DNA from: Vespula vulgaris
Lineage: Eukaryota > Arthropoda > Insecta > Hymenoptera > Vespidae
Direction of reading: 5' to 3'
NCBI RefSeq assembly: GCF_905475345.1
Contig: NC_066604.1
Location: 2,332,501 to 2,396,500 of the forward strand
DNA: 64,000 nt
The translations under genes and the position numbers were made by a program. The number at the start of each line of letters is the position of its first letter. Position 1 is the first letter of the stretch. Below are positions 1-11,257 of this stretch, one piece after another. The notes under the pieces were generated by a model. The model made no database searches and had not been told where the DNA came from. It saw nothing but the letters and a program-made list of their open reading frames with translations.

Positions 1-1565
1 TATATAAGGTAACAAATAAACTGTCTCACTATATCAACCCACGGTAAGTATCTACTTCATTTAACATCCGGTAATTCGTTATGGGATTAACGATATTTAT
101 CTGCTCTTTGAAAACGATTATTTATGATTTATTTCGAGAAACCTATGTTAAATATAATCGCGTTAGATCTAATCACGTATGTACGTAGTTATTTATGTAA
201 TTTATTTGAAAATTCGTCTATGAATTCTATTTTTTATTTTATATTTTTTTAAACAGTTTTTTACTGCGAATATTTATAGAAATCAAAGACGATTGTCGAG
301 ATTATAATTTGTTTTTGAACAAGAAAAAGAGAAAGAAAGAGAAAAAGAAAAGAGAAAGAAGAAGGGGAAGAATATAAAAAGTCGACGATGGTTTTCCAGC
401 AGGTGTTTTATGGCTTAAGATTTTTTCGTTTCGTCATTTTTTTTTCTTTTTTTCTTTTCATATTAAGAACCGAATACTTCCCCATCGCGTCGGGTCAGTG
501 GCTTTCTCTCTCTTTCTCTCTCTCTCTCTTTCTTTCCTTCTCTCTCATTCACAATGTTGTTTCTTTTATGGCGTGTAAGTGGGAGGAGCAAAAGAGAAGC
601 GAAAGTATCGAGTTTGAAACGATATTCCAAAAGGCCGCAGGACTATTAGTCATAAGGACCACCGTGTGTGTGAGTGGTTTCTCGTATATCGATATGCGGT
701 CTAACTGGACTTTGTAAACACCATATCGTTAACGTGCCAAAGAGCTTCGGACTCTTAAAATAATGGTCCTCTGGACTATTTATTCACGATAAGCGATTGA
801 ACATGAAAATTCTTATGAAATCGTAAGTGACTATCATTCTGTTTAATACTTCATCTTTCTTTCTATGTATCTATATATCAATCCGTCAATCTGTTTATAT
901 ATTTTTCCTTTTTCTTTACTTTTGGTAAAAAGTGCGCAGAAAAAATTGAAAAAAGAAATAAAAAATCTTCAAAGAAATTCGACAAAGTTATTGAAACAAT
1001 ACCAATAATAGAATATTATTTGATATATATTAATGATATATATTTGTTACTAATATATGATTACTTTTTTAGTACGAGAAAGCAGTCACCGAGAGAAATA
1101 CATGTCAAAACAACGGGCAGAATTGGAGATATAAGAAGATGTGAGAAGAATTGGAAATCAAAAAGAATCTTATTCAAAGATGTGAATAATTGGAAATCAT
1201 CGGCCATCACCAAATAATCAGAAAACAGACTGGAACATACTCAAGAGAATTATAATAAAAGTAGAATTAATGTATATAATTCCATAATGTAATAAATTAA
1301 AGTAGCAGTTTATTGTACATATAAAATTAAAAAAAAAATACAACATATTTTATGTATATTATAGTAAAAGTGAAAATAAATGTGTAAAATAAAAATACAT
1401 TGTGTTTTTTATAAATACGACCATTACTATAATTATCCCTACTTTTATACAAAACCGTTTTTTAAAGAAAAACTCGGTAGCCGATAAAACTAATTAACAA
1501 CGAAAAAAAAATTAGTATTTCATTACAAAGAATACATAAATTACTACGGATTGACGTGATTCCAC
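1..1565. other. AT-rich non-coding DNA left of the satellite array
   Basis: I see no gene here. There is a TC-rich tract near 508-546 and purine-rich runs near 320-370. Around 1135-1200 a short phrase built on 'gatgtga..aattggaaatca' occurs twice in imperfect form. Reading frames such as 388-717 and 1020-1217 are low-complexity, start in unremarkable context and match no family I know. Confidence 0.6.
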
Positions 1566-2339
1566 GTGCCACCCATTCGCATATCATGTTATCCTATTAG
1601 AAATCCCGATTTCCAGGAAACATTTTCGCAGAACCAATACAACTCGTTTTCAAAGAAAGAAGGTAAACACTCCCAGAGATCGAGACGATCGAGCGTGCCA
1701 CCTCTTCGCATATCATGTTATCCTATTAGAAATCCCGATTTCCAGGAAACATTCTCGCAGAACCAATACAATACATTTTCAAAGAAAGAAGGTAAACACC
1801 CCAAGAGATCGAGAAAATCGAGCGAGCCACCTCTTCGCATATCATGTTATCCTATTAGAAAACCCGATTTCCAGGAAACATCCTCGCAGAACCAATACAA
1901 TACGTTTTCAAAGAAAGAAGGTAAATACCCCAAGAGATCGAGACAATCGAGCGTGCCACCTCTTCGCATATCATATTATCCTATTAGAAATCCCGATTTC
2001 CAGGAAACATTTTCGCAAAACCAATACAATTCGTTTTCAAAGAAAGAAGGTAAACACCCCCAGAGATCGAGACGATCGAGCGTGCCACCTCTTCGCATAT
2101 CATGTAATCCTATTAGAAATCCCGATTTCCAGGAAACATTCTCGCAGAACCAATACAATACGTTTTCAAAGAAAGAAGGTAAACACCCCCAGAGATCGAG
2201 ACGATCGAGCGTGCCACCTCTTCGCATATCATGTAATCCTATTAGAAATCCCGATTTCCAGGAAACATTCTCGCAGAACCAATACAATACGTTTTCAAAG
2301 AAAGAAGGTAAACACCCCCAGAGAACGAGACGATCGAGC
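1566..2339. repeat. Satellite family A, left block: six 129-bp tandem units
   Basis: Units begin at 1566, 1695, 1824, 1953, 2082 and 2211, each exactly 129 bp, opening with 'gtgccacctcttcgcatatc' and ending in 'gatcgagacgatcgagc'. Because 129 is a multiple of three, one frame stays open across the block (a 43-residue repeat). Most differences between units change the amino acid (for example C/Y/N, F/S, N/K, H/Y, P/S), and the frame runs into family B without a protein-like ending. I therefore read this as non-coding satellite DNA. Confidence 0.93.
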
Positions 2340-2408
2340 GTGCCACCTCTTCGCATATCATGTGACCCGCGTACAAATCATGATTTTCGTGCGCACTGTC
2401 CGCAGTCC

Positions 2409-2562
2409 AGACGCAACCCAGACGCAACCCAGACGCAACCCAGACGCAACCCAGACGCAACCCAGACGCAACCCAGACGCAACCCAGACGCAACCCAGAC
2501 GCAACCCAGACGCAACCCAGAAACAACCCAGACGCAACCCAGACGCAACCCAGACGCAACCC
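2409..2562 (-). repeat. Run of about 14 copies of an 11-bp telomere-like repeat
   Basis: The plus strand reads tandem 'agacgcaaccc', so the minus strand reads TTGCGTCTGGG. One copy is altered to 'agaaacaaccc'. I recall TTGCGTCTGGG as a telomeric motif reported in vespid wasps, which is memory and not checked. The C-rich strand lies on the plus strand, the orientation expected if the nearest telomere were to the left. Confidence 0.85.
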
Positions 2563-2928
2563 ACAGGCAGTTTCTACTACTCAGAGATACCGCCTCACAG
2601 CGTGCCACCTCTTCGCATATCATGTGTCCCGCGTACAAATCCTGATTTTCATGCGCACTGTCCGCTACCCAGACGCAACCCAGACGCAACCCAAAAACAG
2701 TTTATACTACTGAGAGAATGCCGCGTAACAGCGTGCCACCTCTTCGCATATCATGTGACCCGCGTACAAATCCTGATTTTCGTGTCCACTATCCACGGAA
2801 CCAATACCTTGCCTAACCAAAAAACAGTTTATACTACTTAGAGAATGCCGCGCTACTGCGTGCCACCTCTTCGCATATCATGTGACCCGCGTACAAATCC
2901 TGATTTTCGTGCGCACTGTCCGTAACCC

Positions 2929-3071
2929 AGACGCAACCCAGACGCAACCCAGACGCAACCCAGACGCAATCCAGACGCAACCCAGACACAACCCAGACGC
3001 AACCCAAACGCAACCCAGACGCAACCCAGACGCAACCCAGACGCAACCCAGACGCAACCCAGACACAACCA
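2929..3071 (-). repeat. Run of about 13 copies of the 11-bp repeat
   Basis: Tandem 'agacgcaaccc' inside a B1 unit, with point variants such as 'agacgcaatcc', 'agacacaaccc' and 'aaacgcaaccc'. Variants cluster at the CpG of the motif, as expected from decay of copies no longer maintained by telomerase. Confidence 0.85.
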
Positions 3072-4817
3072 ACAGGCAGTTTCTATTACTCAGAGAATGC
3101 CGCGTTACAGCGTGCCACCTCTTCGCATATCATGTGTCCCGCGTACAAATCCTGATTTTCGTGCGCACTGTCCGCTACCCAGACGCAACCCAGACGCAAC
3201 CCAAAAACAGTTTATACTACTGAGAGAATGCCGCGTAACAGCGTGCCACCTCTTCGCATATCATGTGTCCCGCGTACAAATCCTGATTTTCGTGCCCACT
3301 ATCCACGGAACCAATACCTTGCCTAACCCAAAAACAGTTTATACTACTTAGAGAATGCCGCGCTACTGCGTGCCACCTCTTCGCATATCATGTGACCCGC
3401 GTACAAATCCTGATTTTCGTGCGCACTGTCCGTAACCCAGACGCAACCCAGACGCAACCCAGACGCAACCCAGACGCAACCCAGACGCAATCCAGACGTA
3501 ACCCAGACGCAACCCAGACGCAACCCAGACGCAAACCAGACGCAACCCAGACGCAACCCAGACACAACCCACAGGCAGTTTCTATTACTCAGAGAATGCC
3601 GCGTTACAGCGTGCCACCTCTTCGCATATCATGTGACCCGCGTACAAATCATGATTTTCGTGCGCACTGTCCGCAGTCCAGACGCAACCCAGACGCAACC
3701 CAGACGCAACCCAGACGCAACCCAGACGCAACCCAGACGCAACCCAGACGCAACCCAGAAACAACCCAGACGCAACCCAGACGCAACCCAGACGCAACCC
3801 ACAGGCAGTTTCTACTACTCAGAGATACCGCCTCACAGCGTGCCACCTCTTCGCATATCATGTGACCCGCGTACAAATCCTGATTTTCGTGCGCACTGTC
3901 CGTAACCCAGACGCAACCCAGACGCAACCCAGACACAACCCACAGGCAGTTTCTATTACTCAGAGAATGCCGCGTTACAGCGTGCCACCTCTTCGCATAT
4001 CATGTGTCCCGCGTACAAATCCTGATTTTCGTGCGCACTGTCCGCTACCCAGACGCAACCCAGACGCAACCCAAAAACAGTTTATACTACTGAGAGAATG
4101 CCGCGTAACAGCGTGCCACCTCTTCGCATATCATGTGTCCCGCGTACAAATCCTGATTTTCGTGCCCACTATCCACGGAACCAAAACCTTGCCTAACCCA
4201 AAAACAGTTTATACTACTTAGAGAATGCCGCGCTACTGCGTGCCACCTCTTCGCATATCATGTGACCCGCGTACAAATCCTGATTTTCGTGCGCACTGTC
4301 CGTAACCCAAACGCAACCCAGACGCAACCCAGACGCAACCCAGACGCAACCCAGACGCAATCCAGACGTAACCCACACACAACCCAGACGCAACCCAGAC
4401 GCAACCCAGACGCAACCCAGACGCAACCCAGACGCAACCCAGACACAACCCACAGGCAGTTCCTATTACTCAGAGAATGCCGCCTTACAGCGTGCCACCT
4501 CTTCGCATATCATGTGTCCCGCGTACAAATCCTGATTTTCGTGCGCACTATCCGCTACCCAGACGCAACCCAGACGCAACCCAAAAACAGTTTACACTAC
4601 TGAGAGAATGCCGCGTAACAGCGTGCCACCTCTTCGCATATCATGTGACCCGCGTGCAAATCCTTATTTTCGTGCCCACTATCCACGGAACCAAAACCTT
4701 GCCTAACCCAAAAACAGTTTATACTACTTAGAGAATGCCGCGCTACTGCGTGCCACCTCTTCGCATATCATGTGACCCGCGTACAAATCCTGATTTTCGT
4801 GCTCACTGTCCGTAACA

Positions 4818-4992
4818 CAGACGCAACCCAGACGCAACCCAGACGCAACCCAGACGCAATCCAGACGTAACCCAGACACAACCCAGACGCAACCCAGACG
4901 CAACCCAGATACAACCCAGACGCAACCCAGACGCAACCCAGACACAACCCAGACGCAACCCAGACGCAACCCAGACGCAACCCAGACACAAC
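4818..4992 (-). repeat. Longest 11-mer run, about 16 copies with variants
   Basis: Tandem 'agacgcaaccc' in the B1 unit starting at 4750, including 'agatacaaccc', 'agacgtaaccc' and 'agacacaaccc'. Further runs lie near 3438-3570, 3680-3805, 4310-4450, 5100-5170 and 5915-6058, with shorter ones to 6850. Copy number differs between otherwise near-identical units, as in a minisatellite inside a satellite. Confidence 0.85.
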
Positions 4993-6868
4993 CAACAGGC
5001 AGTTTCTATTACTCAGAGAATGCCGCGTTACAGCGTGCCACCTCTTCGCATATCATGTGACCCGCGTACAAATCCTGATTTTCGTGCGCACTGTCCGTAA
5101 CCCAGACGTAACCCAGACGCAACCCAGACGCAACCCAGACGCAACCCAGACGCAACCCAGACACAACCCACAGGCAGTTTCTATTACTCAGAGAATGCCG
5201 CGTTACAGCGTGCCACCTCTTCGCATATCATGTGTCCCGCGTACAAATCCTGATTTTCGTGCGCACTGTCCGCTACCCAGACGCAACCCAAAAACAGTTT
5301 ATACTACTGAGAGAATGCCGCGTAACAGCGTGCCACCTCTTCGCATATCATGTGTCCCGCGTACAAATCCTGATTTTCGTGCCCACTATACACGGAACCA
5401 ATACCTTGCGTAACCCAAAAACAGTTTATACTACTTAGAGAATGCCGCGCTACTGCGTGCCACCTCTTCGCATATCATGTGACCCGCGTACAAATCCTGA
5501 TTTTCGTGCGCACTGTCCGTAACCCAGACGCAACCCAGACGCAACCCAGACACAACCCACAGGCAGTTTCTATTACTCAGAGAATGCCGCGTTACAGCGT
5601 GCCACCTCTTCGCATATCATGTGTCCCGCGTACAAATCCTGATTTTCGTGCGCACTGTCCGCTACCCAGACGCAACCCAAAAACAGTTTATACTACTGAG
5701 AGAATGCCGCGTAACAGCGTGCCACCTCTTCGCATATCATGCGACCCGCGTACAAATCCTTATTTTCGTGCCCACTATCCACGGAACCAAAACCTTGCCT
5801 AACCCAAAAACAGTTTATACTACTTAGAGAATGCCGCGCTACTGCGTGCCACCTCTTCGCATATCATGTGACCCGCGTACAAATCCTGATTTTCGTGCTC
5901 ACTGTCCGTAACACAGACGCAACCCAGACGCAACCCAGACGCAACCCAGACGCAACCCAGACGCAATCCAGACGTAACCCAGACACAACCCAGACGCAAC
6001 CCAGACGCAACCCAGATACAACCCAGACGCAACCCAGACGCAACCCAGACACAACCCACAGGCAGTTTCTATTACTCAGAGAATGCCGCGTTACAGCGTG
6101 CCACCTCTTCGCATATCATGTGTCCCGCGTACAAATCCTGATTTTCTTGCGCACTGTCCGCAGTCCAGACGCAACCCAGTGCAACCCAAAAACAGTTTAT
6201 ACTACTTAGAGAATGCCGCGTAACAGCGTGCCACCTCTTCGCATATCATGTGACCCGCGTTCAAATCCTGATTTTCGTGCGCACTATCCACGGAACCAAT
6301 ACCTTGCCTAACCCAAAAACAGTTTATACTACTTAGAGAATGCCGCGCTACAGCGTGCCACCTCTTCGCATATCATGTGACCCGCGTACAAATCCTGATT
6401 TTCGGGCGCACTGTCCGCAACCCAGACGCAACCCACAGACAGTTTCTACTATTCAGAGAATGCCGCGCTACAGCGTGCCACCTCTTCGCATATCATATGA
6501 CCCGCGTACAAATCCTGGTTTTCGTGCGCACTGTCAGTAACCCAGACGCAACCCAGACGCAACCCAGACGCAACCCAGACACAACCCAGACGCAACCCAC
6601 AGACAGTTTCTACTACTCAGAGAATGCCGCGTTACAGCGTGCCACCTCTTCGCATATCATGTGTCCCGCGTACAAATCCTGATTTTCGTGCGCACTGTCC
6701 GCTACCCAGACGCAACCCAAAAACAGTTTCTACTACTCAGAGAATGCCGCGTTACAGCGTGTCACCTCTTCGCATATCATGTGACCCGCGTACAAATCAT
6801 GATTTTCGTGCGCACTGTCCGCAGTCCAGACGCAACCCAGACGCAACGCAGGGATCGAACTATCGAGC

Positions 6869-7300
6869 GTGCCACCTCTTCGCATATCATGTTATCCTAT
6901 TAGAAATCCCGATTTCCAGGAAACATTTTCGCAAAACCAATACAATTCGTTTTCAAAGAAAGAAGGTAAACACCCCCAGAGATCGAGACGATCGAGCGTG
7001 CCACCTTTTCGCATATCATGTTATCCTATTAGAAATCCCGATTTCCAGGAAACATTTTCGCAGAACCAATACAATTCATTTTCAAAGAAAGAGGGTATAC
7101 TCCCCCAGAGATCGATACAATGAAACGTGCCACGTCTTCGCATATCATGTTATCCTATTACAAATCCAGATTTGCAGGAAAAATTTTCGTAGAACCAATA
7201 GATTATACTTTCAATGAAAGAAGGTGTACACTTACCTGGCATTAGGGTTATTGCGGGTGCCACTTCTTCGCCTGTCATGTGATCCACGTAGATAAACCGA
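6869..7300. repeat. Satellite family A, right block, decaying
   Basis: Three further 129-bp family A units start at 6869, 6998 and 7127, and a degenerate fourth start appears at 7257 ('gtgccacttcttcgcctgtc'). Divergence grows to the right: the frame acquires a stop near 7120 and the last unit fades into unique sequence. The A-B-A layout shows that B expanded inside a pre-existing A array. Confidence 0.9.
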
Positions 7301-7585
7301 TGAATAAGTGAATAAACAAGGGAATACTGTTCTAGGAGTGGGTATGATTTGAGGGGGTATTTAATAAACAATGCATGTAATATCTTTTAATGGGGTTTAT
7401 TTTCATTTTCATTTTTTTCATGAGAATTACGTTATATTCAATAATTATAAAATTAGTCGCTCTGAACCATGTAAAATTGCGCTATAACATAATATAATAC
7501 AATGTGTTTATAATGCAAAGTTTTATAAATAATTTAATGGTAATGCTATACAATACAATTTGCCATTAAGTATAACTGTAATAAA

Positions 7586-7588
<3 letters not shown>

Positions 7589-7638
<50 letters not shown>
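7589..7638. repeat. (TC)25 microsatellite
   Basis: Uninterrupted TC dinucleotide run. Confidence 0.97.
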
Positions 7639-7642
<4 letters not shown>

Positions 7643-8385
7643 ATTCTCACTTTTTCGCAGTTACATTTTACAAATAAATGTATTTTCTTATGATATACAT
7701 GATTTCCTATTGTTTCATATCCTCTTGATAATAATTCTGTATTCTATGGTTCTAAAGATGAAGGTCCGATGATTTCCAAGTGTTCCCATCCTTCTGATAA
7801 GATTTCAAACTGCTTTGATTAACTCTAAGAATAATTATATTGTCCAACGAAGCGTAGCGTGAGTCATATTGGAGTTAAACGATTTGTCGTCCATGGACAG
7901 TTGACTTCCGTGCGTGTGCCTTCATATGGGACTCCTTTGTCTTGTATATTATTCTTCCCCCGTCAATCTCCGGTCAATCTCAACGTTATTTCTCTTCCGA
8001 TGAATTATTATTAATACGATGATAACGAGCTCGTATTCTCATAATTTTTAATGGATGCTCCTGTCCAGTCGAACGAGGCACTCTTGGTAACAGTTGATTT
8101 TTCAGGCCTCAACGTAGATTGTTTCTGTAACAATACATAAAAATATAATTAAAAAAATGTTCTATGTAAATATTAAAATTTTTGAAGAAAATCGAAATAT
8201 TATTGTTACATTAATAAATAAAATTATTTAAGAAAAATACTAAGCAAATTTTATTTCTGGGTCGCGTCGCAAAATACCTTTTAATTGATAAAAATATTAT
8301 TTAGAAAGATTAATAAGAAAATTTTCAAATTCTCTGAAATGAATCGTAATTGTTATCTACTTCTTCGTCACTGGTCCTCGTAATT

Positions 8386-8422
<37 letters not shown>

Positions 8423-8627
8423 TTATCTTACTCGCACACAAGCGTATATACAAAAGCAGAGATTTCTTGTTGGAGTCTTAAGACTGGGCACGAGTGACTG
8501 ATGACGACGAAAATAACTCTGTTCCATCTTTCCTTAGCACGGATCCACGTGTGTACCGTAAACTCGTCGGGACGTTCCAGCGATTTGCATGGAAAATATC
8601 CTATATTTATATAAAACTATAACAAAT

Positions 8628-8632
<5 letters not shown>

Positions 8633-8680
<48 letters not shown>

Positions 8681-8700
8681 GAGAGAGAGACAGAGAAAGA
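8633..8700. repeat. (GA)n microsatellite
   Basis: GA run with one GG interruption near 8669, continuing into a purine-rich tail to about 8740. Confidence 0.95.
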
Positions 8701-10009
8701 TAGAGATAGAGGAAGAGAAAGAGAAAGAGAAAAAGAGACATAGATAAAACGAAACTTCTCAGAGATACAAATTATCTATCCTTACCTCTTGGAAACGTCG
8801 AATCGCAATCGCTCGTTTTGGTTCCCAAGAGAAAGCATCTTCATTTTGGAGTTAGGAGGAAGTTGTTAGCTCGCCAGAGATGACCTCATGCTTCCGGGAA
8901 CTTAGCTCTGATGTTAGCTGGCAATATTGTATAATCTGTCATCTCTCTCTCTCTCTCTTTCTCGTTCTCTTTATTTCTTTTTCTCATTGCACATATATCT
9001 GAAACTATGAATAATCAGCAAAAAAAAAGAGAAAAAAAAGGGAAGAGAATCTCGTTAATATTCAGCGAAAAATCATTTTTAATTTAAATTATTGAGGGTG
9101 ATATGATTGTAAAAATAGAGGAAGGTGCTATACGATATTATTTCTACCGTAAAATTTAAATATACGTTTATAACATGCGTATCTCGTTTATATTCCATTC
9201 GAAATAAGATTATCGATCAAACTCGATCGCTATCGATGATTCTCAACACTTTTTCTTTAAACTGATCGTTAGTAGCCAGGTTGCTGTAACCAAGAACGCG
9301 TTCGATATCGTGTTGTTGAAATCAAGTCAAGAGGAGGAAACTAACCACCGATATTCACGATAATCGGTCCCTCTCTCTTTTTAAAGGGAGTGAAAAAGAA
9401 AATAAAAAGGAAAGGAAAAAGAAAGGTAAAAAAACGAAAAACAACAAGTAAAGAGAGAAAAAGGAAGGGAAAAGGAAGATAGAAAAAAGGAAAAAAAGAA
9501 GAAGAAACACGAGAAAATACGATCGATCTGGAATACCTCATCTCCTTTTCTTCTCTCTTTAGCTTCGAGGCGTCGACGTCGTTCAAACCCATCATCATCA
9601 TTTTGACTTGATACTCGAGAATACATTCGCTTGGTCCGAGTATGCGCGAGCTATTATCTTTTGTTCCTATATAAAAAATAAAGAGAAGACAAGAAAGAGA
9701 AAGTAAAATAAAATCAAATCGAAATCTTTTTTCAATCGATTTCAATCATCATTGTACGAATAAAAATATTGTAATTATAAATTTCATGTAAATTTATATA
9801 TATATATAGATTTATTATTATTACTATTGCAAAAGTGGAACAAGTATTAATTTATATATTTAATTTATAAATATATATATAATTTCTTGCACATACGTAC
9901 GAATAAAATATTTACATACGTAAATCGATGATTATGTAATTCAAACGATTTCGATTCGTTGTTAGTTAGAAAGAAAAAGTGAATAAAAAAAAATTAGGTA
10001 GCATAATCT

Positions 10010-10260
10010 CGCGTTTCTCGCGTGCCTTCGCACCTATATACTCACGAGAGGACGTTACTCGAACCTGTTCGCGGGCGTGCTCACTCTTCTCTGGAACCTC
10101 CTGCGAACCTGTTCGTGCTTTCACGATCTTCCCCTGGCGCGCTCTCAACCACAGCAACCTGTTTGCGCCTGCGTCTGCTGGATCGATGATCTTACTTTGC
10201 CTTTCTGTCAAAACCTATCGCCTGCGTATCGCTTCCTTCGATCTTTATCGACCAAGAGAG
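10010..10260. other. GC/CpG-rich island with a repeated 'aacctgtt(c/t)g' box
   Basis: This patch is far richer in C, G and CpG than the surrounding intron-like DNA. The phrase 'gaacctgttcg' occurs at 10061 and 10105, with a variant 'caacctgtttg' at about 10155. It lies 0.7-0.9 kb upstream of the first laminin exon seen. It could be a promoter-proximal or enhancer element of the laminin gene, but this is inference from composition and position only. Confidence 0.3.
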
Positions 10261-10313
10261 AAGAAAGATTATCTCTTGAAATATCTTTAAAGAAAAAATG
10301 AAAAAGAAAATTA

Positions 10314-10314
<1 letters not shown>

Positions 10315-10360
<46 letters not shown>
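10315..10360. repeat. (TTA)n microsatellite
   Basis: ATT trinucleotide run. A second, similar run at 10501-10545 passes into (TAC)n. Confidence 0.95.
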
Positions 10361-10499
10361 ATTATAAAAGTGGAACAAGTATTAATTTACAAGTTTTGAA
10401 TTACATACATTATAATATTTTTTATATATCTTGATAAATCCTAAAAAAAAATTTTTACGAATTTATTGCCATTAATTATTTAATAGAAGAAAAAAATTA

Positions 10500-10545
<46 letters not shown>

Positions 10546-10867
10546 TACTACTGCTACTACTACTACCACTACTACTACTATTTATTATTGTAAGAACAGA
10601 ATACCTTTTTATATTTATAATTTGCTTAATAATCTATATTGCAATTCCTCTTCATATCTTCATATAAATCCCATAAAAAATGTTAACGAATATATTTTGC
10701 CATAAATCTTGTCTAACACTATCGTTAATTATCCATCCATAGTAAGAATCCTGGAAGAGATCGTTAAGGAACGATTATTACAGGTTTGAGAAGAGAGCAA
10801 TATGAAAGTCTATTAAAAGCATAGTTTCTATATATATATGTATATACATACGTACATACATACATAC

Positions 10868-10868
<1 letters not shown>

Positions 10869-10912
<44 letters not shown>
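10869..10912. repeat. (TA)n microsatellite just before a splice acceptor
   Basis: A TA run of about 22 repeats ending 37 bases before the acceptor of the exon that starts at 10950. Confidence 0.95.
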
Positions 10913-10913
<1 letters not shown>

Positions 10914-10949
10914 CCATCTAATCTTATTTATCTTTCTTTTTGTTTCCAG

Positions 10950-11257
10950 GTCAAATCGGTCCACATGGGACAAGCAAAAGCCTAAAGAACAGCGGCCTCT
11001 TTCCGTCAACCTTTAATGTCGCCGCTAAAGCTGAAATATTTGTTAATGCAACCTGTGGCGAGGATGGGCCAGAAACTTTTTGTAAACCTTCGGAATCGTC
11101 GAGATGTGCCGTTTGTGATTCCAGAAGTCCTGACCCAGGAAAGAGACACAACATCAGCCATGCTTTAGATTCTAATCCCAGTAGATGGTGGCAAAGTCCT
11201 ACTTTAGCTAGAGGAGATAATTACGAATACGTTACTATTCTTCTTGATCTTAAACAA
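10950..11257 (+). CDS. wb: Laminin alpha-1/2-type chain, exon a: first part of LN domain
   Basis: This exon encodes the start of the laminin N-terminal (LN, domain VI) module, which mediates polymerisation of laminin trimers in basement membranes. The translation has the family hallmarks: 'GLFPSTFNVAAKAEI', 'NATCGEDGPETFCK', a C-x2-C pair ('CAVC'), 'RHNISHALD' and 'RWWQSP', then 'VTILLDLKQ'. The acceptor is 'tgtttccag' and the donor is GTTAGT at 11258. The exon begins with the last two bases of a codon and ends in phase 0. The signal-peptide exon before it was not found. Assignment to the alpha-1/2 (wing blister) type rather than alpha-3/5 (LanA) rests on the domain order of the following exons. 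Confidence 0.95.

Larger units (their letters stand above)
2340..6868. repeat. Satellite family B: about 28 units with embedded telomere-like 11-mer arrays
   Basis: Units start with the same 'gcgtgccacctcttcgcat' block as family A, at 2340, 2602, 2733, 2860, 3112, 3243, 3370, 3611, 3840, 3982, 4113, 4240, 4492, 4623, 4750, 5035, 5210, 5330, 5457, 5599, 5719, 5846, 6098, 6228, 6355, 6475, 6639 and 6759. Three unit types recur: B1 (110-285 bp, a variable run of 'agacgcaaccc'), B2 (about 120-131 bp, one or two 11-mers then 'aaaaacagtttatactactga') and B3 (127 bp, no 11-mer run, contains 'ggaaccaatac' as in family A). B1-B2-B3 forms a 510-bp higher-order repeat, for example 2860 to 3370 and 3982 to 4492. 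Family B is best explained as derived from family A. Confidence 0.93.
7301..10949. other. Non-coding region between the satellite and the first laminin exon
   Basis: No coding exon is recognised. The laminin exon at 10950 begins inside a codon, so a preceding exon, presumably carrying the signal peptide, must exist. I could not find a hydrophobic start exon with a fitting phase-1 donor here, so it may lie left of the window. Contents are (TC)n at 7589-7638 and 8386-8423, (GA)n at 8633-8700, (TTA)n at 10315-10360 and 10501-10545, (TA)n at 10869-10912, and a GC-rich patch at 10010-10260. Confidence 0.6.

Noticed and set aside
388..717. Plus-strand 109-codon frame with hydrophobic N-terminus
   Set aside because: The hydrophobic part is encoded by T-rich and TC-repeat DNA, and nothing after it resembles a known protein.
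2242..6059. Minus-strand frames with repeated 'GLRLGCVWVAS'-type peptides and plus-strand 'RRNPDATQTQP' frames
   Set aside because: They are translations of the 11-bp array, which reads open in several frames because 33 bp gives an 11-residue period. They show no start or stop logic and all frames look alike.
1566..7300. CRISPR array
   Set aside because: Eukaryotic context, units of 110-285 bp that are repetitive throughout with no unique spacers, and no cas genes.
9979..10290. Plus-strand 103-codon frame in the GC-rich patch, considered as the laminin signal-peptide exon
   Set aside because: No N-terminal hydrophobic segment after the start and no phase-1 donor that would join to 10950.
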